From contig VZTG01006403.1 of NCBI GenBank assembly GCA_013397845.1, positions 857,443-921,442 on the forward strand: a stretch of DNA of 64,000 nt, given 5' to 3'. The position numbers were made by a program, and so were the translations under genes. Below, one piece after another: positions 14,201 through 27,487 of this stretch. The notes beneath the pieces are model-generated. The model worked only from the letters and a program-made list of their open reading frames with translations, did not search any database and was not told the DNA's origin. Each line of letters starts with the position of its first letter. Position 1 is the stretch's first letter. The DNA is from Melanocharis versteri (Eukaryota > Chordata > Aves > Passeriformes > Melanocharitidae).

Positions 14201-14810
14201 TAAATGAATGGCCTCTGAAAAATTGCCAACAGTGTTCCTCCAGGGCTCTGTGGAATGGAGGAAAGTTTTGCTGGAGTAAGGGCAGAAGGGTCTGACAGTA
14301 TAAAGAGGTAGAAGAATTTGAGAGCATGGAATAATGAAAGAAGTAAATACTTGTTCAGAGGAAAAATAATAATACTAAAAAAACCTTAAACCCACATAGT
14401 TGTGTTGGCTTAAATGTAGTTTGCTATGGGGTTGTTTTAATTAGATTTGGTGAAGCAGGGCAATGCCAACTGGGATGTTCTGCAGGAAAAAATAAATAGT
14501 TTTCAAGCTGAAACATGGCACATAATGGAACAGAGTTGTCCACATGGGTGCATTCTCTTCCTCTTTTTGAAGAGAGCACCTAAATCAGTTGAGTCAGAAA
14601 CTAGTGAAGGGTAAAGCTCAAGATGTCTGGAACTCTCCTGTCTCTTTAGATTCTTATCTGAAGTGTATTTAAGCCTTTGGAAAAGGCTTGCAACCTTATG
14701 AGATCTTGTTTTTTCCCCATCCCCCAAGTGTTCACACATTTCCTGGTTATGAAACAGCCAGTCATCCCTCAGGAATGGGTGGGTAGTGGGAGATGGGGAC
14801 AGCTTTATTT

Positions 14811-14847
14811 AGATATTTATTTATTTATTCGTTTGTTTGTTTATTTT
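14811..14847 (+). repeat. (TTTA)n / (TTTG)n tetranucleotide tract
   Basis: TTTATTTATTTATTC followed by GTTTGTTTGTTTATTTTA forms a compound tetranucleotide repeat with one interruption. Confidence 0.88.
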
Positions 14848-15490
14848 AGCAACTTTGCATTTCATTCTGTCCAAAAGCCAGAGTCAGGCATCTACACTGT
14901 GTGAAAAAGGGGAAGAACGTAAATCCGCTCCTTTGCTGCTAAACTACTCCAGGTGAAATTACCTGGGAAGATGTGGGCAGTCTCTCTGTTTGCAAAACGA
15001 GTCCATCTCAGCTGTGTGCGGGTGACCTTCTTTATGGACACAGAGAAGAGATGCTGCCCATACACCCAGCAAGATCAAACTTGCCTGATTCCCAAGGAAG
15101 GATTTTTGTTGACAAAATTCAGAATACCAAGCTCTACATCAAGACTTGTTTCCACGTTCAGCTACTCTTGGATCTCTGTGTCTAGCTCCTGTTTATCTAT
15201 GTCTTCCTCCCTGCCCCAGTTTTATTGTATGCAGGGCAACAAGAATGATTGGAAGGTAATTTCAATGCAAAATCTGTCCCCTCTTTCAGGGCAGCCTTAC
15301 ATTTCTTCTCCTATGATAACTTATTATCTATCACATTTAGCTGTCACGTAAAATTTATTCTTTCCAAGCCACTTTAGAGGTTTGAGACCAGTGATGTCAT
15401 TTATTTCTAGATCATATATATTTAGATTTGCCTAATTACCCAGAACTTACGGAAACCTTGCATGGATTAATCTGCAAATAACAGGCATAA

Positions 15491-15560
15491 TTGTGGTGGT
15501 GGTGTTTAGGTTTTTGGGTTTGGTTTTTTTGGGGTTTTTTTGTTTGGTTAGTTGTTTTAA
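15491..15560 (+). repeat. G/T-only low-complexity tract
   Basis: A 70-bp stretch of almost only G and T: GTGGTGGTGGTGTTTAGG, then a GGTTTGGTTTTTTTGGGG-type run. Several G-runs sit close together. Similar tracts occur at 30622-30666 and 57691-57748 on this strand, and as A/C tracts at 38171-38233 and 48596-48653. Confidence 0.88.
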
Positions 15561-18500
15561 TTGTGTAAGTTCTTGTTCTTGCTATTTATTTACGTATAGA
15601 AGCAGTTCTAGCATCTGAACCATCCTAGCACAAAATCTCTATAGGACAAATCTTGAAGACATTTTCTGTATTGTTTGTGGCCTACTGCTCTATTCCTACA
15701 GGACTCTGTGAAATTTCTTCTTTTTGAGCCATTTGAAGAGACAGTAAAACGAAAAGTTTGTACAGTTAAGCTCATGCTCTTTCTTTATTTTCTTCTTTTT
15801 TTTTTATTTTGCTGATCATGGAGACTGTATGTCACCTATGTAAAAATTGGTATTAGTGTCATAGCCTATACTGAGCTTGGTTTCAGCTAATTTAAGCATT
15901 TCTCTTAGCCATTCTGACCAAAAAGGCAACTGTGTCAGATGAACAAGGTTTCTCAAAACAGTGGCTTTATGGGCATATTTAAAAATGATCAGGCTTAAGA
16001 AACTGTCTAATAATCTCTAGAAGACTGTCCCTGTTGCTCACACTCCTCTCAAGAGAATTCGTATACAGTTCTTGCATAGTTTACGCTTGGCTTTTCATTC
16101 CTGGTTGTCCCAGAGCAGCTCAGTTGTTGTTGATCTGTTACAGAAGGTCTTTGATGTGTTTGGAATTAATCCATCAATGGTGACATGAGAAGATATTCTC
16201 CTGAGCTAGTGATGTGAACATCATGTATGTGCAGACACTTACCAAAATGACAGCAGATTATTAACTGAGATCCTATCTTACAATCTGCCCTTCCCATTCA
16301 CTGTGGAGTAAGCTCTGAAGGAAGAGGAAGTGGTAGATTTAGGAATTTTCTAGAATGAGTTGCACAGAGACATTGTGCGTGTCAGTGCTTGGAGGAAAGT
16401 GACAACGGGGTGGCAGGGGAAGTGTACAAAAAGGTTTCCATGAAATAGACAGCATTAACTTAATTTGTTGTGGACTTTCCAAGTTAAGGGTCAAGGCAAG
16501 CAGGTTGTGTGTACCAGATGAGGAGTGTTAGGTGGGCATGGCATGAGTAAAGCTGAGAAAGTGACCGAAGCAACCGTTCTGACAGATGTGGAGTGCAGAG
16601 TGAGGTAGGAGCAAAGCTAGGCTGGATCACGCAGAAGATAGAGTACTAACCAAAACAGAGTTATGAAGGTTAGGCTTGGGACGCTGCAGGGGTGCAGACT
16701 AAACAGAATGAGGCGTCCTGTGGCCATGATGCAACTGGACTGTGAAGCACAAAAGTTTCAGTAGAGGAATCTGAATAAAAGGAATAAAGCCATCAAAAAG
16801 TTAAATTGGACGCATGGAGCAGTGCTGGCACTGGTTTGCATTTTGCAGGAGCTCAGAAATTATGATTTAGCCTTAGAAAACTAAAATCAGAGACAATGTA
16901 CAACGAACCACTTTTCTGAACTGCTGAATTAAGTCTGATGTTTAAATAGCTTCACTTATGAACTTCAGTGTAATTTGAAAAATTTTATTTTGTTTACCTG
17001 TTTTCTATTTCTTTACCATTGCATTCTGAAGACGCTTGGCTTGTCTTAGATTAACTCATCTGAAAACAGAGACATCACTCATCCCTTCTTCTTCTTCACG
17101 CCCTCCTGCTTTCATCTTAATTAAGACACAGAGCAGATAGGCATTATTTCACACTATCTTCCACAGCAAACAACCATTATACCAAAGCCCTGTTAGTGTG
17201 AAGAGGGCATATTTGTTTTAGCAACATTTTTGTGCGTATGTATTTCTGTCATTCACTTAGCAAAGGCTGGGATATCTCAGATCATGAGGAGCTGCTTAGC
17301 CCAAAAGGCTACATGCAGCCCCTGGGTTTGCAAACTCTCTAAACCGCAGATTTCCAAAATCCAGAAGGATAACAAGTAGGGTGTATGTTGCTGTATGTTT
17401 GCCTTGTTCTTACATTTTTTCACAAGTAACTGCCACTGGCTATGAGATGCAGTGCTCTGATATCCTGTGCTATCAGATAGAAGATAGCAGCTGAATGTCA
17501 TACAGCTTTTTTTTTTTTCCATCTGTGCACAACTAATCCAAACACACCTGACCACGGAAGCACGTTAAGTAATAGAACGTGTTTTTTTCAGAACACTGCA
17601 CTGAGGAAATCCTCAAATTCTTCCCAACTCCTGTGTATCACGGAGAAAAAGATTAGAGCAGTAGCAGACGTGGGTAGTTTTGGTCTTAGCAGTTTGCCCC
17701 CTTCCCCTCCCAAGCAACAAAATGCTTCTCTCTAAGGCAAGATCATTCAGGGAGGCTTACAGGTGCCATGGAGCTGCCCACGCAGAGGAGGGAAAGAAAC
17801 CAGTGTTCCTTGGAGTGGTGATCCATGTGAGGAAGGGCATTCCTAATGTAGCAGGCTGGACCTGCAGCTTGGAAGTACCACCATGCAATGGAAGGGCCCC
17901 TTTCTTTTTTTTCGTGGAGAAACCTGTTTGGGCTAAAGCCCTCCCTGGGACATATAAATGGAGGCTGATCAGCTGTCGGTAATAGGTCACTGTTACATAC
18001 ATAAACAATTCATGAGGAAAAATGGTGGACATTTGCCACCACATCCTACAGGTGTGGAAACATAGGCACTTGGAACTGAAATGGCTAACACAAGAGCACA
18101 GAACGTATGAATGATGGAGCTCCGCTTCTCTAGAGCAGCTGGCAAACCCCAAGTAAGTAGAGAACTTCCAGTATGCAGAAAGCCGGAAACACCTATTGCT
18201 ATTTGACCCATAATCAGTTTACTATTTTCTGCTTCTCGGTCAGACTGTTTATTTGTTTCAGCTGCTTTTCAGGATGACGAATTGTCTAAGAATGTGCTGG
18301 TGTTTAGCAGGAAGGGGGGTTGTCTTACAGCATGCCCAGCTACCTGAGAAGTACTGAAAAGTGAACTGCATCACTGAGCTTGAACCTTACCCACGGCCTG
18401 ATGAGCAAAAAGAATTCAAACATTGAGTGGTGTCTGACCTCGCATCTGTAGGTGTCGCCTGTTGTATGACTGCATTGAAAGGGATCACCATGAAATTAGA

Positions 18501-21500
18501 ATAAAGTCTGGTAGCAGGGCTGGCCCAAAGAATTATCTTATCTATCCGAGTCCATGATTTTTAGAGTCTTCCTCACACTGATAATTTTAACTCTTGTAGT
18601 AGTTTTGTTACCTAAATGATGATGGCTACTTGGGCAATGAGGTTTTTGGCCCTCCGGAAACATAAAGAAAAATTATTACTTGTGTAGAGACATGTGAGTC
18701 AGGCTCTGTAAGTACAGTATGGTCTCTTTATATGTAAGTAGATACTATGAATTGGAATACAGAAACTAATTCTCCCAATAAAACTCTCTTGCTGAAGAAC
18801 CAGGAAGGGAATGTATAAACAAAGGTTTAGGTACAACCACTTGGATTAACGACTTCTGGCTTCTCTGCTTTTCAGTCATACTGTGGTAATGCTCTTTTTG
18901 CTTTAAGACTGAGTAGGTTTAGGGGAAGGTGCTGTGACTTTATTAGGAGTGGAGGCCTGTGGTAAGTACAGGAGGTATCACTTAGAGTCACCACAACATA
19001 AAAGCACTCCTGCATCTGCTGTGAAGTGAAAATAGACTCCCAGTGGTTTCTGTTCTCATTGCTTCTGATTACAGCAGCCTCGAAGTCCTTTTCCATTTTA
19101 CAGGAAAAGGATTCACCAGCGCAGGAGTTTATAATAGCTTCAGAGTATGTTGTATTAATAACTTTCTTCCATCATTCTCCGTGTAAAGAGAGATGCCAAG
19201 TCAGCCTTAATCTTGAGATGTACCTGGTTTGTCTCCACCTCCTTCAGCCCCTCCAGAGCACCCACACAGCATGTAAGAACAGCCCAATGTTCTGTGTTTT
19301 CTTTGCCTTTAGATTGTGCCTGGTGTCAGGTCAGAAAACAGGAGGGATGACCCTTTGGGAAGGGTCCTCTGCCCAGACAACAGCATAGCATTGAATGCTC
19401 TCCGCCTGCTTGGGACATGCTGTCCAGGAGGGAGCCCTGCACAAGACTCTCAGCACGGGGTTCCCCTCAGCTGACCTGGAGTCAGTGGCATCCAGAAAAT
19501 GTGCAAGATCTGGGTAAAGTTAGCTGTGGAAACTTGGAGACCATTAGTGTTACTTCTGGCTTTGTGACTTTGAAGTGCAGGCTGTACACAGGGCAGTGGA
19601 GTGGCCAGGAAATTATGGTGATCTCCCCCTTTTCCAGAGAAAGTGCTTGTCCAACAGAATAGTGATTTTTTTTCCAAGATTTCCTCTGAATTAAAAAGAA
19701 AAGAGAAAGGAGGCTTTTGTTGTCAGTCTTCTTTTAAATACCAGAGAAGAACAGATAAATATAACTTAGTTCAAAGAGGAGGCGAAAGATAACATATTTC
19801 AAAATAGTTTCAGTTGCCTGTTTGTGGTCCTTACTGACAGGTCAGTGCCAGTGGGGGTACTTCTGTCACTTTAAAGTGCTTTGTATCCATACAAATAAAG
19901 TCTTGTGTTGCACCAGGTGATATGCTGGCTGCCTGCGTCATGTCCCAGCACAAGAACAGTTGTTTTCCAGTAATATTTGGAACCTTGACCTTTTAGAACA
20001 ATTGATAATTGCTGGTTCAGACATTAGAATATTATTTCCCTTACTTGTAGATGGTACCATTTTCTTAGAAGATCAGCAGAGTCTGAGAGAAAAGATAAAC
20101 AGGTTCACCTGAGTCTAAGCAGTCCACAAGTAGATAAAATGTATGATTTTCAGTAACCAAAGGAGCCAAATGAAGTGATATGGCCAGAATCAGCTCAGGC
20201 TACATTTGGTTCTTGAAGATCAAAGTAACCATTTACAGGAGCATTGATTTAATGTAGTTTTGACATGAGCTTATAGCACACTGTTTGACTTCCAGTTGCT
20301 TAAACCTGCTCTACCTTGATAGGTACTTAAAGTAATGTGAAGATACAGGTCTGATGGTCGTTATGATGATTTGCAGCAACCCTTGAACTATTGAGAACAG
20401 AGTATATGGAAAATGTGCAGTTTTTCTCTTGAAACTGCTTCATCTTTTTCTGGTCTAATTATATTTTGTACTGTTTTCATCCTATTTGTACTCCAGCTCA
20501 CTCTGGCAATAAGAAACCTTTTAAAAATAATAAACACATAATTAATTAAAACCAACAATTTTTTAAATGCACAGGTAGTAATGTGATTAGAATCATCAGA
20601 TTATCCTGTTCTTTCAGCCCCGTTTGTTCCATTAGCAGTGTATTTTAGTGTATACCAAATAATGCGTTCTACTGTGTCGTAAACTACATGAGTGGAAAGA
20701 AACAAGAAACTCACAAGATCTGCCTGGTGTTTTTTATAAGCAGGAGCAGGTATGCAGAAGCCCTTTTACAGTTAGGAAGATGTTGTGAACTTTGTCAAGC
20801 TTCCTTCACGTGTTCTGCCTGGACTCAGGTTAATGTTCATGGCTGCTACCATTGAAGTACAAAGTAGTTCTTTTCTGTCCAGTAGATCAATCCATTAAAT
20901 ATGAATTAAAGAGAAGGCTTCAAGATAAGAGTAGTGGAAACACCATGATTTTATTTCTGACTATAACTGAATACAAAAGTGAAGGCCTGGTTTAAAAATG
21001 GGGTAAAGCAAGAGCTAGCTATTCACATTAAAATCAAACACCCGCCTCTTCAAACCCTAACAAAAAACCACCTCATGGATGTGTTATTGTGATTAAAAGA
21101 AGAACATTTGTTACCCATCCTTCAGGTCTTAGACTTGGGGGTTAGAAAAAGTTGTTAGACTGTGTAAACTCACTGAGATCACCACAGATTTTTTCAATAA
21201 AGTTGTCAAATCCTTAATACTGAATTAGGATTGGAAAAAAAAAGCAAACAAAAAGACCAAGAGACAACCTTTCCTTTCCTTTTCTTTGTCTGTACTTCGA
21301 ATATCTGCTAATTACAGGAAATAAAATCACCTTTTTTTCTCATAGGTAAGCTGGGTGTGGATTTTGCCAGATCAGTCCTTGCTCCCTTGGCCACCAGCCA
21401 GGGTGGGGAGCATACTTACTCCTGCATAGCACCCCAAGCTTGGAGCTGTGTTAAGAAGTGATTATAAATGTTTGTGTGTAGCCTCTCCTAGTCTGGGGAG

Positions 21501-21600
21501 GATTGCTGTTGAGAGAAATCTCTGCGTGAGCTGAATGCTCCTTTGCACACATAAGCATGATCCGCTCACCTACTTTCAATCTATGTAAATGTGAAGTTGG

Positions 21601-22150
21601 ATGTGTTATCTTATTCTATAAAATTGATTTCGGATTGTCACGTGTTATCTCAGAATGACTAAGCCTCTGAAACAAATTATGCAAATGTAGATTAATGCAG
21701 CTCCACTAACAGAACTGCATTGATTTATACCTGCACTGCTATGGCCTTTAAGCATTTTTTCCTTTGTTTTTATTTTTTAAAGATGGTTAAGTTTCTAGCC
21801 TCCTCTCCACACAGATTTGCATGAAATTACCTTTAACACATTTGATTATAAGGACTTGAGAAATCAGTTTAACAGTAGAACAGTGTGAAATTTCCATTAC
21901 AATGGCGAAAATGTAAACATTTTATAGCTATTTTCATTACAGAGATAGGTGTGGTTCTTATATTGCTGTTTCCCCGTGGGGGGAGGAAAAAGCTGCATTA
22001 AGTTTTTTAACTACAGAACTATGAACATGTGCAGTGAAATCAGTTGAGAGATTTGAAATCCATTTTTTCTTTTATCTTTAAACAAGGCAATTAAATTAAA
22101 CACATGTACATTAATATAAAGCTGAAGTTACAATTATGATCATGAGAGTC
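21601..22150. promoter_or_regulatory. Candidate conserved enhancer-like block
   Basis: An AT-rich, repeat-free stretch with dense transcription factor words. These include an E-box CACGTG (21639-21644), a POU octamer ATGCAAAT (21679-21686) followed by ATTAATGCAG, the reverse octamer ATTTGCAT (21825-21832) directly followed by GAAATTA, and TTATC words. Paired octamers with homeodomain TAAT-type sites are typical of developmental enhancers in gene deserts. Conservation cannot be tested here, and AT-rich DNA gives many such words by chance, so this is a lead and not a call. Confidence 0.3.
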
Positions 22151-24090
22151 TTTGAAATCAGTGGCAGAATTCCCATTCTGTAATGATGAAAGGCAGCACT
22201 CAGGATAAAAAGTAGCAACAGGCGACTTGGCAAAATTCTCTGTTTTCCTCTTGGGACTCTGAGGGGAAGCAGCCTGAAAGTGTTATCACTCTACAGCAAT
22301 GATGGATAAAAGGCACGCTTATGCTTGCAATAATGTGATGAATGATTTTTCTTTTGGAAGTGTTGTCTTATAGAAAATTGTGTCTTATTACTGCCCCATT
22401 CCTTCCACCCTGGATTTTAGGTTGGGTTTGGGGTCTTTTTTCTTTTTTTTTTTTTCCTCCGTGAAAGATGTTCTGTATTTAATTTTTTTTTAGAACGGTT
22501 ATACTTGTTGAGAAGTTGATTGTTCCTTGGGAATTTGTAGCTTGTGAGATTCACAATCGTGTTCTCTTGGATGGATCAGGCACTTCTGTCATTGCATAGA
22601 GTGCTATCTCCATATCCAAGACCTAGTCTTATTGGGAAGCTTGATCAGGGCTACAGAAAAGAGATGGGAGCAGTCTTCTGGCTTTCTAAAATACAAGGAT
22701 CGACTCTGCTCCTAGAGGTAGCTATTTGCGCTGACTAGAGAGGAAACCTGGACAGCTGGTTTCACCCAGACATCTTTCAAATGGCTAAATCCAGGTGAGA
22801 TGAGTCCCACCATCAATCTCACCTGTATGTCTCCCTTATGCCAGAGGGAATCCATTTAGTTGAAAAGCGAACAGCTATGGAGTTGGGAATGCAGTGGCTT
22901 GAGAGGGGACATCTTCTGATCAGCAGATGTTTCTGTACTGAGATTTCATGTCGGTTTCTTGGGAAGAGCCTTCACTGAGATTGTAGCTGATCGTAGCCAG
23001 ACTGATGGTGCAGAGGGAATGTGGATAAAAAGTGACACAGCACTGGATTTCTTGGCTTACTGCCCAGGGAAGAGCCTCAGTACCAGCCCTTTTTCTGTGA
23101 TGTTTGGGTGAGTCAAACTAGACCAGTTTGATTTATTATTTGTTGCAAATTAGCATCTACTCTGTGGTACCACTTTAAGGTCTGACCAGGTCAGGAACTC
23201 AGTGTGCTAATCATAAACATAAAGCAAATGACTTTCCTTGGTTCAAAGTCTCATTAGAAATTTTCAACAAATTCTTTCTTTGTGTTCCAGCTCTCCAGTG
23301 AGTGTTTACTGGCAGGAATGTTTAGGAAAGCTGTGAGTGTTTAGCACAGATGACGAATGCAGAACCATGAGTATTCCCACCAGAAGCCAACCTCTAGGAG
23401 TTAATTCATCAGGGAAGAGAAGCATAACATTCCAGATGACTTGTATATATTGCTTGAATTACAAATACCAGCTAGTTACAGCAAATTGTTCACATTGCTC
23501 TGTCTGAACAGGGCAGGGAATACCCATGTGTAAACCACAGCCTGTTTGTGGGCAGACCAGGGTAAAAGGTAAAACCTAATCAAATTTTTCCCTCTTTTAT
23601 CAGTTGATTATTCGTTCATCCTAGATCAAAAAGGGAGAATGGTCAGGCTTCAGTGTCCTTGGGCACTTGTTACTGGCTTTTTAGTATTAAAGAAACTGGA
23701 CAATAAATAATAAAAGCCTTAAGACCCCAGCTTGCTTTCTGTTTCCATATCCAGGGAAGATAGTGAAACTTTTCAGGCATTGGACAGAACATAACCCAAG
23801 GGTTCTGTTAATTGTGGCAGAGCAACCCTTGAGAAAACTCTTGAGTTTTCTGAACTCCAGAGTTAGGAAGGTAAAACTTATGGTGAAGTTTCGGGGTTGC
23901 AGGATGTGCTGTGTTTGATGTGCTGTCTAGGGGAGCAGGAGCAGTGACAGAGATAGATACTGCTCTGCAGAGCCTGGTCCCTGAGTTTCCACCCACTTGG
24001 GAATTCATGTTCTCAGAAAGAAGTGCAGCATCATATTCCAGGCGAGTATGGTCTTTTAGGCAGTTATTATAGATTAGATGCATTTTTATA

Positions 24091-24119
24091 TATAATTCAT
24101 GCATGTATAATTTATGCAT
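24091..24119 (+). repeat. 14-bp AT-rich tandem duplication
   Basis: TATAATTCATGCAT is followed after one G by TATAATTTATGCAT, a 13 of 14 match. The area 24070-24125 is AT-rich with overlapping ATGCAT sites. Confidence 0.85.
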
Positions 24120-24321
24120 ATTTGCTTGTTTGTCTACTTCCTCTCTCCCTCTCAATCTTACTATACCTTTTCTATGGTGTCTAGACTGCAGATCCAGTCT
24201 TTGAATTGAGTCTTGAGCAGAATTTACAGTTTTGAACTTGTAGCCTAATACCGTTACCCCAGGTTTCCACCAGTCTTTGTGTTTTCAAAGAGTCCTGGTG
24301 TACCATAGCTAAAACAGCCAC

Positions 24322-24442
24322 TTGTATGAGCTGTGTTTAGTGGAATGCATCTGTGAAGTAGTCCAAGGAGGATAGAATCATTCTATGATTGTATGAGCTG
24401 TTTTTGGTGGAGAGTACATCTGTGGAGTAGTCCAAGGATGAT
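24322..24442 (+). repeat. Imperfect ~53-bp direct duplication
   Basis: Two copies of a 52-54 bp unit lie at 24322-24373 and 24389-24442. Both run TTGTATGAGCTG, then TTTAGTGGA or TTTGGTGGA, then CATCTGTG, then AGTAGTCCAAGGA and GAT. They differ by a handful of substitutions and a 2-bp indel (roughly 85 percent alike by hand). The spacer at 24374-24388 holds most of a short inverted repeat (ATAGAAT-C-ATTCTAT, 24372-24386) that resembles the CR1 tail octamer. No CR1 body is visible upstream, so the origin is unclear. Confidence 0.88.
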
Positions 24443-26965
24443 TAATACTCATTTACCACAGACAACTTAATTCTTTTGTGTACATCATAGCTGACCAAAT
24501 GAAATAGTGTCAGTCTGTGTAAGTCCAGGTGATTGTGTCGTAGAGCTTGGAAAGCTACGGAACACGTAGAAGAGTTCATGCCTTGAAGAAACCTACAGTA
24601 TTTCTCCAGCTCTTTCAAGCAGTTACAAACACTTCTGTCCTAGATGAATTTAGGCATAATCTATCAGTTTGCGTAAAGATTTTAAGCTTTTACAAAGCCT
24701 TTAAAACTCTGCTGCTGAAAATCAGAAGATGGATTTTCTGCTAGGGCAGCCAATATTAGTATTTGTCTTTCTGTGCATGGCGAAATGTTGCACACATAAA
24801 CAGTTCGTGTTTTTAGGCTGAAGTAGCTCCTCCACGAGGTCTTGCGATGTGTGCTGAGAAACACTGATGCAGCATGCCTCTGGAGCACATCATAGATGGT
24901 TAAGCAAAGCAGTGAATTTGGGTATTTAAATGTCTATTCCTCGTTGTCAGTTATGTGATTTTCTCTTTTTGATCTCTTGTGTGGTACTCAGATACAAAAC
25001 AGGACCTTTGCACATGAAGAGTAAATCCATGTACACATTCACAGGTGTGTGTATTATCCTTTCCCTTTTACAGAAAGCCAAACTAGAACACAAGTTTATT
25101 CCAGCAATGATGGGCCAGTTTCTCTGAAAACCTTCATAAATGTATACCTTGAAAAAAGTATTGGATACATTGGAGAAGTCTCTAATTAGCCTTTGAAATT
25201 GGAGGCATTGCTGTCTTTTTCTTTCCCCCCCCTCAGGACTGAGCAATTTAGTTTGAACTGTTTGTTCGGGGATTTGAAATCTGGGAATTCAGACTCTCAT
25301 TCTGCCTCACTGTATGTGTTTACAGGTTTCCCTCTGTTTGAGTTAATGAGAGCGGCGTATCACCATCCACAGAACTTTACTTTGTAGGGATTAAATCAGT
25401 AAGAAGGACTGGTTACTAGCTGTCATTTGAGTTAGTTTTCTATCTAGCCCGTGCTTCTGCCTACCCAGTAATCTCACACATTGAACTAGCAGTGGAAATA
25501 CTGCTGCCCTGCAACACTAAGTGGTTGTACTTTCTGGCACAATGCCACAATGCAAGATCTGCTCTGTTTCTGACAGCCCTGTGTAAAGTCAAATGTCACA
25601 ATAAGCTGCCTAATGCCATGTCCAAGAAGGACTATGCCATATTTGATTTATTCAACATGACACAAAAAATAGAGGAGTTTTCCATTTAAAGATAATTTTT
25701 GCACACTCGTGAAAGAAGCACGGAGATCTGCATCTGCTCGCTGAGAAACCTTGGGGATCATCTGCATGCTCGTGACTCATCCTGCTTGATATTAGACACT
25801 GTTTGTTTAAATTGCTCAACATACTGATCCCACCATGTACCGACTGTTTCCTTGTGTTATCCGTCTGGATCTGCTGTCATGCCTCTTCATGTATGCATAG
25901 TGAACAGTGAAGCCAAGTGACACTAATTGCTAATTCCATCCTCTCGTTTGGCATGTCACTCCTATATTCTGGCTGTGAAAAAAAAAAATGGTGTTAATTT
26001 CAACCCATACCTTGTCAGCATGTTTAATGTTGTGGGTAAGCAGTTTGCGCTAGAACTTGATTTGGAGAAATTGTGTCTCGTTTCCTTGCAGATCAGACAC
26101 CTGAATATTCTGCTTACCTGCTATATTAAAAAAACTTTTTTCACAGGCAGGAATCATCAGTTTAGATGTGCTCTCAGTACCAGGAGCAATAGGGGCTAGG
26201 AATTACAGCTCAGTGCTGAGCAGGGGCCCTTTGTCAAACCTCATGGCACGCAAGTGTCTAAAACTCAGACCAAGCCAAACCAAATTAAACCCCAGTGTCT
26301 AAAATGCCGTTGAAGTTTCGGTGCCTGGAATCCATTGCCAAGCTGCGTGGTGAGGGTTTCAGTGAGCAGGCCAAAAACTGCCCCTAGGTGCAAGAGGAAC
26401 AGTAAGCCCACTGGAACTTGCATGCTTGTGTTCAGCACTGACAAACTCCAGGTCACATTGGCTCCAGTTGCTAAGGACCTATTTCAGTATTCAAGTAGGC
26501 CAGTGGGTGTTTTTCTTTCTCTCTATTTTGGAATAGAACCAAGCCTTGTGGAAAGCATTTTTCCCCCCTCTGAGTTTATGCTAGAAGTGTTACAGTAACC
26601 CACATGCAGTAAGGAAACACTATTGCATGAGAAACTACCCATGAAACAAAGTCTTTGAGGTATTGAAACCTGATGGTGTTAGCATGGAGAATCCAGAAAG
26701 TACCACTTCTTTTCCTTAGACCTTTGGTGTCCACTTATTAGAATTAGAATAATTAGAATTTTAACCATCGAGGACATTGCATTTTCTTCTTGTGCTTGTG
26801 AGAATACATTTAGCATATCTTTAACAGACATCATGCTGTCTGTGTTACTGTTCCTATGTGAAACAGGCAAGTGAGCTTTGTGTACTGTAATCCTTGACTT
26901 AATTCAACTTGTACTCAGATTTTTTTGAGTCACTTTGTAAGAGTGTTTTCTTTTTATTGTATACT

Positions 26966-26988
26966 TCAATATATGTGTGATATATTGA
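26966..26988. repeat. Perfect 9-bp inverted repeat, 5-nt loop
   Basis: TCAATATAT, then GTGTG, then ATATATTGA. Short and AT-only in the arms. Confidence 0.92.
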
Positions 26989-27464
26989 TGAGCATACAAA
27001 GTAGGAGGTTAATCCTCACTGCATCAGAGGACAGGCATTCTTTAGTCTGCTGCAAATGTTTGGGATCTAAGTCCAGCTTGAACATACAGTGAAGCCCTCC
27101 AAAAGCCATGCAGGTTTTGCCAAAATGATTTTAATTGAACTCCTCTACTTCTGCATTGAACTGTTCCAGATAGCAAACACAGCAATGTCTCCTTCAGATA
27201 ACTCAGTCCAAGAGTGAAATTGTTTTCATGCCCAGAAAAAATTCTTGATGTCTGGTCATTAGCATAGTTCGAAGCTGGAGCTGTTCTATAGATACTTGGC
27301 ATTTGGAGCAGTGCGTGGAACCAGTTGGGGATGAGAACACAATGTACTTCCAAAAAAAAAACCTTAAGCGAAGGATAAGTTAATTACTGGGAATTTCATT
27401 CTCAAATCACAAGTGTTCTTTTTTTTTTCTTATTAAAATTACAGCCTCTTTAAATCTCAGTATC

Positions 27465-27487
27465 AAAATGTTCATTAAAATGTTCAT
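27465..27487 (+). repeat. 12-bp period tandem duplication
   Basis: AAAATGTTCAT occurs twice at a 12-bp period (27465-27475 and 27477-27487), with one T between the units. Confidence 0.85.

Larger units (their letters stand above)
11228..21600. other. Non-coding, mostly unique sequence
   Basis: No gene recognised. Holds the TTTA/TTTG tract at 14.8 kb, the G/T tract at 15.5 kb and a 10-T run near 17510. AT-rich stretches such as 20515-20585, with TAATTAATTAA, are typical of intergenic DNA. The longest open frames (14953-15351 on +, 17757-18152 on -) have no recognisable domain. No CR1 3' end was found in this stretch, which is long for bird DNA. Confidence 0.8.
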
